Assembly: GCA_008933765.1 (NCBI GenBank)
Contig: WBUK01000017.1
Span: 1-64,000, forward strand
Direction: 5' to 3'
DNA length: 64,000 nucleotides
Source of the DNA: Ignavibacteriaceae bacterium
Lineage (GTDB): Bacteria > Bacteroidota > Ignavibacteria > Ignavibacteriales > Ignavibacteriaceae
Shown: piece after piece, positions 44,081-53,314 of the stretch
Numbering within the stretch: the stretch's first letter is position 1
How the letters are laid out: every line of letters starts with the position of its first letter
Translations under genes and position numbers: made by a program
The notes under the pieces: model-generated
What the model was told of the DNA's origin: nothing
What the model saw: only the letters and a program-made list of their open reading frames with translations
Database searches by the model: none

Positions 44081-46072
44081 TTGATGATCATGTTTGACGC
44101 TAAAGTACTTCTGACCAATAATGTCTCCGCACTGAAAGAATATTGCAACTCACTGACCGCTTACTCCCGATTCAAAACAAGGGAAGTGATGGTCGGGAAT
44201 GTTGGCATCGGCGGGAACAATCCGGTCAGAGTGCAAAGTATGACTACTACCGACACGATGGACACAAAAGCAACCGTTGATGAATCGATTCGTATGATTG
44301 AAGCCGGTTGCGAAATCGTCAGAATTACCGCTCCGAGCCTCAAAGAAGCTAAAAATCTGGAAGTGATTAAAAAGGAACTCCGTGCCGCAGGGTTTGATAC
44401 TCCATTGGTTGCAGATATTCACTTCACACCTAATGCGGCGGAAATGGCGGCGCGTTTGGTTGAAAAGGTAAGGATTAACCCCGGAAACTACATCGACAGA
44501 AAAAAATTTGAGTTCATTGAATACAACGACGCCGAGTACGCTGCCGAGGTTGAAAGAATTCGGAAACGCTTCACCCCTTTGGTCAGAATATGCAAAGAAT
44601 ACGGAACCGCTATGCGGATCGGCACCAACCACGGCTCTCTTTCAGACAGAATAATGAGTTATTTTGGCGATACTCCTTTTGGGATGGTGGAATCGGCTTT
44701 GGAATTTGTGAGAATATGCCGCGACGAAAACTTCCACAACATTGTTCTTTCAATGAAGGCAAGCAACACTCAGGTGATGGTTGAAGCCTATCGCCTGCTT
44801 ATAAGCAAAATGAAGGAAGAAGGGATGAACTACCCCCTGCACCTCGGCGTTACCGAAGCGGGAGATGGCGAGGATGGGAGAATTAAATCTGCGCTCGGAA
44901 TTGGTACTTTGCTCGAAGACGGGCTTGGCGATACTATTAGAGTAAGCCTTACCGAAGACTCTGAATATGAAATTCCCGTTGCAAGAACTTTAGCCGACAG
45001 GTATGTTAAGCGGGCACCACATCCCCCCATTGAACCGATTGAAGTTAACCCGATTAACCCCTTTAGTTATAACAAGCGCGAGTCGCTTCAGGTGCTGAAC
45101 ATAGGGAATAAATCGGTTCCGGTTGTGATCGCTGATTTATCAAAATCTGATCTCTCAACACACGGGAGCCTTCTGCAAGTTGGTTACACTTACGATGAAC
45201 AATCTGATAAATGGACGATGAACAACGCAGCAGATTACCTTTATCTCGGCGAAAATTCTCCCGGCTTTGATCTTCCCGTCAGCACACGGCCGATATTTGA
45301 CTATGAATACTGGCGACAACTGCCGAACAAGGGGCGATCACTCCCTTTGCTTAATAAAAAACAATATTTAGACGGCAAAAACCCGGAAATCCTTTTTAAA
45401 TTTGTCAGGCTCTCATTGCCCGAGCTGGATGATTTCGTCCTCGAAAAATTAACAGACGATAAATATGCCGTAATTATTCTTACAACGGATAATGCACACG
45501 GGCTTGCCGAGCAAAGACGCTTTTTCTTCAAACTTATTGAAGAAGATATCCAGAATCCCGTTGTTATTCAAAGAAACTACTCCGGCATTACCGCCGAACA
45601 GTTTTTAATTTACCCTTCCACCGATTTTGGCGGTTTGTTCATCGACGGGTTTGGGGACGGCGTCTTCCTCGTTCTTGACCCCGAGCTTCGGGATGAAATA
45701 AACACCGAAACAGTTAACAGGGTGCTTTTTGGTATTCTTCAGGCGGCAAGAGTCAGAATCTCTAAAACTGAGTATATCGCCTGTCCTTCGTGCGGCAGAA
45801 CTTTATTCAATCTGCAAAAAACTACCGAAATGATCAGGAACAGAACTTCGCACCTGAAGGGGGTGAAAATCGCAATTATGGGGTGCATCGTTAATGGACC
45901 CGGCGAAATGGCTGACGCCGATTATGGATATGTAGGCAGCGGACCCGGAAAAATAACCCTTTACCGCGGCAAACAGATTGTAACAAAATCGATAGACGCC
46001 AAATTTGCGGTTGACAGACTTATTGACCTTATCAGAGAAGACGGTAAATGGGTTGAACCCGCTAATAATTAA
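44081..46072 (+). CDS. ispG: (E)-4-hydroxy-3-methylbut-2-enyl-diphosphate synthase, long form
   Basis: 663 aa. It catalyses the penultimate step of the MEP isoprenoid pathway using a [4Fe-4S] cluster. The TIM-barrel part has VRVQSMTTTDTMDTKATV, DIHFTPNAA and MRIGTNHGSLSDRI; the C-terminal cluster domain holds Cys568, Cys571 and Cys602 (CPSCGR, GCIVNGPGEMADADYGYVG). It is the long three-domain form with a central insertion (about 310-540), as in Bacteroidota, Chlamydiae and plants, not the short form of Proteobacteria. The ATG at 44081 is followed in frame by a second Met; both are plausible. Confidence 0.97.
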   Translation: MMIMFDAKVLLTNNVSALKEYCNSLTAYSRFKTREVMVGNVGIGGNNPVRVQSMTTTDTMDTKATVDESIRMIEAGCEIVRITAPSLKEAKNLEVIKKELRAAGFDTPLVADIHFTPNAAEMAARLVEKVRINPGNYIDRKKFEFIEYNDAEYAAEVERIRKRFTPLVRICKEYGTAMRIGTNHGSLSDRIMSYFGDTPFGMVESALEFVRICRDENFHNIVLSMKASNTQVMVEAYRLLISKMKEEGMNYPLHLGVTEAGDGEDGRIKSALGIGTLLEDGLGDTIRVSLTEDSEYEIPVARTLADRYVKRAPHPPIEPIEVNPINPFSYNKRESLQVLNIGNKSVPVVIADLSKSDLSTHGSLLQVGYTYDEQSDKWTMNNAADYLYLGENSPGFDLPVSTRPIFDYEYWRQLPNKGRSLPLLNKKQYLDGKNPEILFKFVRLSLPELDDFVLEKLTDDKYAVIILTTDNAHGLAEQRRFFFKLIEEDIQNPVVIQRNYSGITAEQFLIYPSTDFGGLFIDGFGDGVFLVLDPELRDEINTETVNRVLFGILQAARVRISKTEYIACPSCGRTLFNLQKTTEMIRNRTSHLKGVKIAIMGCIVNGPGEMADADYGYVGSGPGKITLYRGKQIVTKSIDAKFAVDRLIDLIREDGKWVEPANN

Positions 46073-46170
46073 TTTTTATAAGATCGATTAGCTCTTTCGG
46101 AATTGGGTAATTTTGCCGGATAAACTAATTTTTCCGCAAGCAGCTGCCAAGTTGTTTTGAAGATTGTGCC

Positions 46171-46236
46171 AATCTTCTGATTAAATTATACTAATCTTCT
46201 GATTAAACAATGCCAATCTTCTGTTTAAATTGTGCC
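46171..46236. repeat. 22-bp tandem repeat, three copies
   Basis: AATCTTCTGATTAAATTATA plus CT (46171-46192) is followed by two diverged copies at 46193-46214 and 46215-46236. It lies between ispG and the promoter of the Nif3-like gene. No gene is seen in 46073-46471. Confidence 0.9.
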
Positions 46237-46297
46237 AACAAACTAAATAAAAAAATATATTTTTTTGGTCAATTGGGGCAAATTAAAAAAAATCATT

Positions 46298-46327
46298 TTG
46301 CAGGTTTGTTCTTTTTTTTTACTTTTG
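46298..46327 (+). promoter_or_regulatory. Bacteroidota-type promoter of the Nif3-like gene
   Basis: TTTTG ending at 46300 and TACTTTTG at 46320-46327 (TAnnTTTG) are separated by 19 nt, an excellent match to the consensus spacing. The leader to the ATG at 46472 would be about 138 nt. Confidence 0.65.
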
Positions 46328-46471
46328 TATAACTTATGATTTTGTTTTCATTTTGTATGATGTCTAAAACCCGAAAAACGCCAACATTTCACTTTGTTGC
46401 AGCCACTGTTTCTTAGCCATTCATACATTTTTTTTTGCACTTCAATTAACCTTTGAAGTGTTTTTTTTTCT

Positions 46472-47587
46472 ATGAGAGTTGAAACGATAATTAAATATTT
46501 GGATAACTGGGCTCCGAAATTTATCCAATGGGAAAAAGACAACACGGGGCTGCTTGTCGGTGACGACAGAGAGGAGGTTACGGGCGTCTTCCTCTGTCTC
46601 GATGTTGATGAAGAAGCGATACAAAAAGCCCAAAAGTTACGATGTAATCTCATTTTAAGCCACCATCCTTTAATATTTTTCCCTATCAAAAGGATAACTC
46701 CTAATTCCGACAGGACTTCCAAATTAGTAACTCAACTCATTAAAAACAACATTTCACTTCTTTCTTACCATACAAACCTTGATTTCACACACGACGGAGT
46801 AAACCACCGGTTGGCAAAGCGCATTGGCGTTCAGCCGGAGGGGTTTCTGCATCCTATCGTTGGGAAATCGTTGAAGTTAGTGGTTTTCGTGCCTGCCGGT
46901 TCCCTGGATAAGGTTTCGGAAGCCATTTTTTCAGCCGGCGGTGGCGTTATAGGAAACTATTCCCGCTGCTCTTACCGCTCAGAGGGGAAAGGCACTTTCC
47001 TCGGTTCGGATGAAACTAACCCCGCCGTGGGCAGCAAAGGTAACTTCGAACAGGTCGATGAAATCAGGTTGGAAGTGTTGGTGAACGAACAGAACTTGCA
47101 CACCGTCATCAGGAAAATGCGTGAGGCTCACCCTTATGAAGAGCCCGCATTCGACATTTATCCGGTGAAAAACAGCGAAACAAATTACGGAATGGGGGTT
47201 ACCGGCACCCTTTCCGAAGAATTATCCGAGGCTGATTTCCTGCGCTCCGTTGCCGAAACTCTTGGCACCGGTTTTCTCAGACACTCAGCTTTTACCGGCA
47301 AGAAAATCAGGAAAGTCGCACTTTTTGGTGGTTCGGCTTCCGAATACCTTAGTGATGCCATAGCTGCCGGCTGCGACGCTTTCGTAACGGCGGATATAAG
47401 ATATCACACCTTCCAGGAGGCCGAGGGGAAGATCCTGTTGATCGATGCCGGGCACTTCGAAACCGAAGTTCCGGTTCTTGACGAGATTAAGCTCCGGCTG
47501 CTGCACTTCTTCGAGTCACTCGGGGAATCTTCAAACATTCACATCCACGACGGGAACCCGAACCCCGTTAAATATTTTAGTTTATAA
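46472..47587 (+). CDS. Nif3-like dinuclear metal centre protein (YqfO long form)
   Basis: 371 aa. The NIF3 fold is split by a PII/CutA-like insertion domain (about 130-240; LKLVVFVPAGSLDKVSEAIFSAGGGVIGNYSRCSYRS), as in YqfO. Metal ligands are visible: histidines in LSHHPLIFF (about residue 64), SYHTNLDFTHDGVN, and the C-terminal DAGHFETEV. The molecular function of the family is unsettled; a GTP cyclohydrolase I type 2 label is often attached without proof. It is 14 bp upstream of the zinc-ribbon gene, a common neighbour pair in many phyla. A good promoter lies at 46298-46327. Confidence 0.93.
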   Translation: MRVETIIKYLDNWAPKFIQWEKDNTGLLVGDDREEVTGVFLCLDVDEEAIQKAQKLRCNLILSHHPLIFFPIKRITPNSDRTSKLVTQLIKNNISLLSYHTNLDFTHDGVNHRLAKRIGVQPEGFLHPIVGKSLKLVVFVPAGSLDKVSEAIFSAGGGVIGNYSRCSYRSEGKGTFLGSDETNPAVGSKGNFEQVDEIRLEVLVNEQNLHTVIRKMREAHPYEEPAFDIYPVKNSETNYGMGVTGTLSEELSEADFLRSVAETLGTGFLRHSAFTGKKIRKVALFGGSASEYLSDAIAAGCDAFVTADIRYHTFQEAEGKILLIDAGHFETEVPVLDEIKLRLLHFFESLGESSNIHIHDGNPNPVKYFSL

Positions 47588-47601
47588 GAGGAGAAACCAC
47601 A

Positions 47602-48342
47602 TTGAAGGATGTACTTGTATTATTCTATAAAGTTCAACTGATCGACAGAAACATTGATAAACTCGAGGAGCAAAGGGGCGACCTGCCTCTGACCGTTGAG
47701 GCTTTGGAATCAAAACTTGAGGCTCTGCGAAACGCTATCGAAGAAAAAAGAGAGTTTAAAGTTTCTGCCGCAGCGAAAAGAGAAGAGAATAACGAGAAAA
47801 CTAAAGAACTGCTCGAGAATCAAAAAAGGGCTAAAGCGCAACTCTACAAAGTGCGTAACAATAAAGAATACGACATGATCACGAAATCAATCGATGCCGC
47901 TGACGCTGAATTCACACGGTTGGAGAAAGAAAGCGAAGCGCTTGTCGAGCAAATGGAAGCTGCTGACGAGGAAATCGCTGAACTTACTCCGCAAATTGAA
48001 GAATTAGAAGCTGACCTCGAGCACAAAAACTCTGAACTGGCGCTGATTAAAGAAAACAGCGCTAACGAAGAAAAAAGGCTGCTTGCTGAACGGGAAAAAT
48101 TGGTTGCACAAATGAAAAAGAGCGACTATTCACTCTACACCCGTGTCAGAGGCGCAAAAAGAGGGCTGGCGGTTGCAAGAATCAGAAGAAACGCCTGCTC
48201 CGGCTGCCAAACGATTATTCCCGCTCAAAGACAACTTGAAATAAGAAGAAATAACAGAATGTACACCTGTGAGTACTGCGGCAGAATTTTGGTTTCATCC
48301 GAAGTTGCCACCGAAGCAGGCGAAAAAGAAGAACACGCTTAA
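47602..48342 (+). CDS. coiled-coil protein with C-terminal C4 zinc ribbon (CT398/zf-RING_7 family)
   Basis: 246 aa. A long antiparallel coiled coil (about 10-165) ends in a zinc ribbon with Cys in CSGCQTIIP and CEYCGRIL. The family (formerly DUF164) contains chlamydial CT398; its general function is not firmly known, although CT398 binds sigma-54 and secretion components. The start is TTG at 47602, supported by GAGGAG eight bases upstream. Co-transcription with the Nif3-like gene is likely, as in many genomes. Confidence 0.92.
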   Translation: MKDVLVLFYKVQLIDRNIDKLEEQRGDLPLTVEALESKLEALRNAIEEKREFKVSAAAKREENNEKTKELLENQKRAKAQLYKVRNNKEYDMITKSIDAADAEFTRLEKESEALVEQMEAADEEIAELTPQIEELEADLEHKNSELALIKENSANEEKRLLAEREKLVAQMKKSDYSLYTRVRGAKRGLAVARIRRNACSGCQTIIPAQRQLEIRRNNRMYTCEYCGRILVSSEVATEAGEKEEHA

Positions 48343-48516
48343 GTTAATCCGCTTTTTCGAAACTTATTCTGAACATTCTTGAATAAAAAGTTTAGTGAAA
48401 AAGAGCAATCGTAAAAGGAGAACACTTAATTTTTTTATTCCATATCTCCTTGGAATTTTGTATATTTGCTCATTGTAAATAATTTTCATATAATTTAAAT
48501 AACGGAATATTTTTAT

Positions 48517-49051
48517 AGACTTGACTTGGCAATCGCTGCAGTGTTGTACACGGCAGAGGAAAGTCCGGACTCCATAGGACAGGGCGCCGGGTAACACCCG
48601 GGAGCTTAGTTATAATGGCTGGGCTACGGAAAGTGCCGCAGAAAAGATACCGCCTCGGCTTACCATTTTTGGTTACGGGGTAAGGGTGAAAAGGCAGGGT
48701 AAGAGCCTACCGCACTTGTGGCAACACCGGTGGCATGGCAAACCCCGCCCGGAGCAAAGCCAAGCAGAAGGCATGCGCAACACTTCGGAAACGGGGTGAT
48801 GCGGCTGAAGGGCTGTCCGTCCGAGGTCTTCGGGTAGGCTGCACGAGGTGTGGAGAGATCCACATCCCAGATAAATGATTGCCTTCGGTCTGTTAAAATT
48901 TTACAATGAGTTTACACAAATGATATTTTTGCTAAAAAGATTAAATCCCCGTCCGGGTAGTTGATACCCAACCAAATTTTACGCTTTTTTGTGTAGATTC
49001 TACATAGAATTTTTCTGACCGAAAACAGAATCCGGCTTATAAGTCAGGTCT
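48517..49051 (+). ncRNA. rnpB: RNase P RNA (type A-like) with enlarged P19 arm
   Basis: The catalytic RNA that matures tRNA 5' ends. The universally conserved GAGGAAAGTCCGGACTCC lies at about 48556 and AGATAAATGATTGCC ends at 48883; ACAGAATCCGGCTTAT is at 49025-49040. P1 is formed by AGACTTGACTT (48517-48527) and AAGTCAGGTCT (49041-49051), with one G-U pair. Total is 535 nt, long for the class, because P19 is expanded. Its base (TTCGGTC 48884-48890 with GACCGAA 49017-49023) encloses 126 nt, including an inner stem TACACAAA/TTTGTGTA (48913-48920 with 48988-48995) and a hairpin GGGTA-GTTGA-TACCC. A TATATTTG at 48461-48468 may be its -7 box. Confidence 0.95.
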
Positions 49052-49079
49052 ATTGTTTGTATTCCACGGTAAGTTCACT

Positions 49080-50936
49080 ATGTTAACTAAACAGTGGAAG
49101 ATCAGACCGGTTCGTGACGAACTGGAAGTACGGTTACTTGCTGACTCTTTAAACATTTCTGAAGTTCTTGCGAAGCTGTTAATTCACAGGAACATCAGAA
49201 CATTTCCTCAGGCAAAATATTTTTTCAAACCCGATCTTGAAGGCTTACACAGCCCATTCCTGATGTATGGTATGCGCACTGCCGCCCGTCGTGTTATTAA
49301 GGCTATTACTTCAAACGAGAAAATTCTTGTGTATGGCGATTATGATGTTGACGGCACATGCTCAACCGCCTTAATGTTCATGTTCCTGAAAGAACTTGGC
49401 GCAAATGTTCAGTTTTTCATCCCTAATCGTCTGCGGGATGGTTACGGAATTACAAACAGCAGCATCGATTATGTGCATGAAATGGGCGCTACGCTGATGA
49501 TTTCCGTTGATTGCGGCATCACGGCAGTTGAGGAAACTGAATACGCAAAATCGCTCGGCATTCAGATGATAATCTGCGACCATCATCAACCGGGGGAGGT
49601 GTTGCCGGAAGCCCTTGCAGTGCTCGATCCCCTGCAGCCGAATTGCAATTATCCTTTTAAATATCTCTCGGGCGCCGGTGTAGCTTTCAAACTTGCACAG
49701 GCGGTTGCTGCCCTTATCGGCAACCAGCAGTTGCCTATGAAATATCTTGACCTTGTTGCCATGGCAGGTGCGGCGGATATAGTGCCGTTGATTGACGAAA
49801 ACAGAATTTTGGTTATGTACGGGTTGGAACTCATTAATAAGGCACCCCGTCCTGGTCTGCTTGCACTTATGCGCTCCACCAGAATTGAACCCGGGCAACT
49901 GAATGCCGGGCAGGTGGTCTTTTCTATTGCTCCCAGAATTAACGCCGCCGGAAGGCTTAGTGATGCCGGAATTGCAGTTGAAATTTTAATGACAGATGAC
50001 TATAAACGCGCCGAAGAACTTTCTAAAATGCTGGAAAGTGAAAACATCGAAAGACGAAAACTTGACGAAGAAACGATGAACTCTGCTCTTGAAGAAGTGC
50101 TGCGCGTGCACGATCTTGAGCAGGATATGGCGCTTGTGCTCCACGAAGAAGAGTGGCACCCCGGCGTGATCGGAATTGTTGCCTCCCGTTTGGTGGAATT
50201 GTACTATCGCCCAACCGTTATGCTTACCACAATAGACGGTGTTGCGAAAGGCTCGGCAAGAAGCATCCCCACTTTTAATATTTACGAGGCTCTGCAACAG
50301 TGTGCCGATCTGCTGAACCATTATGGTGGTCATCAGGCGGCAGCCGGACTTTCGATAGACATTGAAAATATCCCCGAGTTTCGCAGAAGATTTAACAAGT
50401 TTGCAAGAGAAAAAATAACCGACGATGACTTGGTTCCGCAAATTGAAATTGACGCAAAAATTAAACTTTCGGAAATCACTCCGAAGTTTTTGAGGGTGCT
50501 GCACCAATTCGCTCCGTTTGGGCCTGATAACCCACGACCCGTGTTTCTTTCTCAAGGCGTGGTGTCTTCCGGGTTTGTTAAAAAAGTGGGGCATAATCAT
50601 CTTTTATTGCAGTTGCGGCAAAACGGAAGTGAGAAAATTTTTGATGCAATAGGCTTCGATCTTGGGCACTTAGAGGCAAAAGTGCGCGACCGCGGTGCGA
50701 AGTTTGACCTGGTTTACACGATTGAAAACACCGGGAAAGATTGCAAACCACATCCGCAACTGAGAATTAAGGATATTAAAATTTATTCCTCTTCCTCTTC
50801 CTCTTCATCTTTTTCTGCAGACAAAGAAGGTGAGGTTCTCACCGGCAACGGTGGTGGTATTGGTGCGGGAGATTTATCTGACAATAGTGGTGGTAATGGG
50901 GCGGGGAACATCTTAAACAGCGGGGACGAAGATTAA
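49080..50936 (+). CDS. recJ: single-stranded-DNA-specific exonuclease RecJ
   Basis: 618 aa from the ATG at 49080. A longer frame opens at TTG 49053, but that lies 2 bases after rnpB and adds nothing conserved. DHH-family motifs are intact: VYGDYDVDGTCSTALM, ISVDCGITA, IICDHHQPG, NYPFKYLSGAGVAFKL, and the DHHA1 region HYGGHQAAAGLSI. It degrades ssDNA 5'-3' in recombination and repair. The last 50 or so residues are an added low-complexity tail: a run of serines, then Gly/Asn/Asp repeats ending SGDED. It follows rnpB by 28 bp, so they may share a promoter. Confidence 0.96.
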   Translation: MLTKQWKIRPVRDELEVRLLADSLNISEVLAKLLIHRNIRTFPQAKYFFKPDLEGLHSPFLMYGMRTAARRVIKAITSNEKILVYGDYDVDGTCSTALMFMFLKELGANVQFFIPNRLRDGYGITNSSIDYVHEMGATLMISVDCGITAVEETEYAKSLGIQMIICDHHQPGEVLPEALAVLDPLQPNCNYPFKYLSGAGVAFKLAQAVAALIGNQQLPMKYLDLVAMAGAADIVPLIDENRILVMYGLELINKAPRPGLLALMRSTRIEPGQLNAGQVVFSIAPRINAAGRLSDAGIAVEILMTDDYKRAEELSKMLESENIERRKLDEETMNSALEEVLRVHDLEQDMALVLHEEEWHPGVIGIVASRLVELYYRPTVMLTTIDGVAKGSARSIPTFNIYEALQQCADLLNHYGGHQAAAGLSIDIENIPEFRRRFNKFAREKITDDDLVPQIEIDAKIKLSEITPKFLRVLHQFAPFGPDNPRPVFLSQGVVSSGFVKKVGHNHLLLQLRQNGSEKIFDAIGFDLGHLEAKVRDRGAKFDLVYTIENTGKDCKPHPQLRIKDIKIYSSSSSSSSFSADKEGEVLTGNGGGIGAGDLSDNSGGNGAGNILNSGDED

Positions 50937-51037
50937 GTGGTTGCTGTTGTAATTTTTTACCTAAGGTAGAAGTTAGGAAGCCAATTCAGCCGGCGGTTTC
51001 AGGCGATGCAACACTTCAGCCGCTATTAACGGCATGG

Positions 51038-51742
51038 TTATTTTGTAGCAATCACAATCTGAACAATCCCGAAAGTGAAAAGGTGCCTTTCCACTCGTGA
51101 GAAGCCTGCCTCTTTGAAGAGTTTCACCAAATCAACATTTCTGTCGAAATCTTCCACAGAATCTGGAAGATAATCATAAGCCATCGGGTGCCCCGAAACT
51201 ACCTTCCCTACCCACGGCAGAACATTCTTGAAATAAAATTTATATATCGCCTTGAACAAACCGTTTTTGGGCATTGCAAACTCGAGAACTGTAGCTTTGC
51301 CCCCCGGTTTTATCACACGGTTGAACTCGCGGAAAGCCTGCGGTATGTCGTAAAAATTCCGTACCCCAAAAGCAACCGTGATATTTGTTACGGTTTCTTC
51401 CTTAAGGGGGATAAACTCAGCCGCCGTTTGGAAGTTTTTCCCCTTAATCCAGTCCACTTTTTTATTGAAGAGTTCCAACATGTTAAACGAAAAATCAGCG
51501 CCGAAAATCTTTGTCACGCCATATTTTCGCGCTTTTATCGCCACATCACCCGTTCCGCACGCAATATCCAACAGAACGGTATCCTTCCCCACACTGCTTA
51601 GCTTCAGTGCTTTTTTCCGCCAGTGGTTATCAACACCCATGCTAAGCACCCGATTCAATAAATCGTAGCGCGGGGCTATTGAATCGAACATTCTTTTAAC
51701 TTCAGTTTTTTTCTCTTCTTTTGCGAACAACGAGTTTGACAT
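51038..51742 (-). CDS. ubiE: demethylmenaquinone methyltransferase
   Basis: 234 aa, normal length. It C-methylates demethylmenaquinone with SAM in the last step of menaquinone synthesis; menaquinone is the usual quinone of this phylum. The family opening (VKRMFDSIAPRYDLLNRVLSMGVD), SAM-binding LLDIACGTGDVA (57-68) and the second UbiE signature (FGVRNFYDIPQAFREFNRVIKPGG) are all present. GAGAAAAA precedes the ATG. No other men genes are nearby. Confidence 0.96.
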   Translation of the reverse strand: MSNSLFAKEEKKTEVKRMFDSIAPRYDLLNRVLSMGVDNHWRKKALKLSSVGKDTVLLDIACGTGDVAIKARKYGVTKIFGADFSFNMLELFNKKVDWIKGKNFQTAAEFIPLKEETVTNITVAFGVRNFYDIPQAFREFNRVIKPGGKATVLEFAMPKNGLFKAIYKFYFKNVLPWVGKVVSGHPMAYDYLPDSVEDFDRNVDLVKLFKEAGFSRVERHLFTFGIVQIVIATK

Positions 51743-51942
51743 TTTTTCTCTATTCTTTACTCAAATTTTATAAAACTATTTTTTAATTTAATGACAATTT
51801 TTCATTTGATTTTATTTTTTCACGAAGTGGTTTGAAGTGTTGTGAAGTGTTGCGCTTCTGAGGCACACTTGCAGTTTTTTCCTGTAATCTAACCGGTTTT
51901 ACTTCTTTCCCGCTCTACTTTACTTTTCACTTTGCAGTTTTT

Positions 51943-52860
51943 TCACTTTGAACCAAATTCAGTGATGGAGTTTGAAAGGGAAACAAATTCCTCAGGCGTT
52001 AACTGTTCAGCCCTTTTTTTTAAATCCACGGGTAATTTTGACCCATCAGGCAACCTTTCTATAATTGAAGCAAGCGCATTACGCAAAGTTTTTCGCCGTT
52101 GATTGAAAGCTGTTCTCACTACATTTCTGAAAATTTTATGGTCACTAATTCCTGCAGTGTCTTTATCGAACACTATACTTAAAAATGCCGAATCAACTTT
52201 CGGTTTCGGGAAAAACACGCTCGCCGGAATCTTAAAATGAAATTTTAGTGTTGCGTAAACACTCAGCACCACACTTAGTATGCCGTAGTCTTTGTTTCCC
52301 GGAGTTGCAGTTATCCTTTTTGCCACTTCATACTGAAGAATAAGTCCCGCATCCCGGACAATTTCCCTCTCGTTCAGCAAACGGAAAACAATAGGTGAGG
52401 TCAAATGAAAAGGGATGTTTCCAATAACTCGTAGTTTTTCATCGCTTCCGTCGCCTCTACTGAGAATTTCACACAAACTTAGCTGCATGAAATCACCCTC
52501 AAAAATCTTTAACCCGGGGAATTTCTCCTTCAACAATTCAATGGCTCTCGTATCAATCTCAACAACAGACAAGTTTTTTGAAAGAGTTACCGGTTCTCCT
52601 CCGGAAATTGTTGAAAATTCTTTCCCCCTCCCCTGAGCCTTTAAGTTTTCGTGTGCAACGGGTTCTGCCATCCGCTCGTGATGCTCTTTCACATTCCTTT
52701 CAACCTCTAAGCTTCTCAAAATCTGCTCTGTAATCGCCCCTTTGCCGGCACCAATTTCCAGAATCTTATCACCCGGCTTTGGTGCAAAAGCTTCAACTAC
52801 CTTTTCAAGATAATAGCGATCAGTGAGGAAATTCTGCCCGAATTTTTTGAGTGGCTTCAA
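51943..52860 (-). CDS. rsmA: 16S rRNA (adenine-N6) dimethyltransferase with internal insertion
   Basis: 305 aa; the family is about 260-270. It dimethylates A1518 and A1519 in the 16S 3' hairpin. Conserved parts are KKFGQNFLTD, ILEIGAGKGAITEQIL, VVEIDTRAIELL, the catalytic loop GNIPFHLTSPIV (Asn148) and the C-terminal FNQRRKTLRNAL. Between the first SAM motif and the acidic VVEID strand, where relatives have about 5-8 residues, there is an insert of some 45 residues (about 51-96; rich in Glu, His, Gly, Lys). It would extend a loop near the SAM pocket. Frame is kept on both sides, so the enzyme should remain active. Confidence 0.95.
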   Translation of the reverse strand: MKPLKKFGQNFLTDRYYLEKVVEAFAPKPGDKILEIGAGKGAITEQILRSLEVERNVKEHHERMAEPVAHENLKAQGRGKEFSTISGGEPVTLSKNLSVVEIDTRAIELLKEKFPGLKIFEGDFMQLSLCEILSRGDGSDEKLRVIGNIPFHLTSPIVFRLLNEREIVRDAGLILQYEVAKRITATPGNKDYGILSVVLSVYATLKFHFKIPASVFFPKPKVDSAFLSIVFDKDTAGISDHKIFRNVVRTAFNQRRKTLRNALASIIERLPDGSKLPVDLKKRAEQLTPEEFVSLSNSITEFGSK

Positions 52861-53016
52861 GTTTTTACGGCTTCTGTGGCTTTGGTGGCGCTAAAAGTTT
52901 GTTTCGTTGATCCGTTTTTATATTTTACAGATCGGAATTTTATAAAATCAGTCCGAAATTTACGAATAATAGTCGATTCTAAGTTGATTGGCAAAAATGT
53001 TGGAAGATTAATCCCT

Positions 53017-53225
53017 GATTTTAAGCTTTTCAAAAGGAAAAAAATACAACCAATCATAGATTTTAAGCTTTTCAAAAGGAAAAAAATACAACCAATCATA
53101 GATTTTAAGCTATTCAAACGGAGAAAAAATACATCTAATCATAGATTTTAAGCTATTCAAACGGGGAAAAATACAACCAATCATCGATTTTAAGTAATTC
53201 AAACGGATAGAAAACGCTGATTATA
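53017..53225. repeat. 42-bp minisatellite upstream of the ROK gene
   Basis: Five head-to-tail units beginning GATTTTAAGC lie at 53017, 53059, 53101, 53144 and 53186, 42 or 43 bp each; the first two differ by nothing visible and later ones drift. Immediately after, GGTCAACTWTAAAAGGAAT occurs twice (near 53238 and 53261), and a third related AAAAGGAAGGAAG forms the ROK ribosome-binding site. In the 454-bp gap 52861-53314 I see no gene. Confidence 0.95.
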
Positions 53226-53314
53226 GCCGATTTTCTGTTGGTCAACTATAAAAGGAATTTGATGGTCAACTTTAAAAGGAATCATTTACCCAACCCCAAA
53301 AGGAAGGAAGTATC

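Noticed and set aside
49053-49079. Upstream TTG start for recJ
   Set aside because: The extra nine codons begin two bases after the end of rnpB and add no conserved sequence; ATG at 49080 is sufficient.
49986-50600. 204-aa open frame on the minus strand
   Set aside because: Antisense to the conserved DHHA1 region of recJ; no family features.
52876-53151. 91-aa open frame ending in 14-residue repeats
   Set aside because: It is generated by the 42-bp minisatellite (42 = 14 codons), has no ribosome-binding site and no conserved N-terminus.
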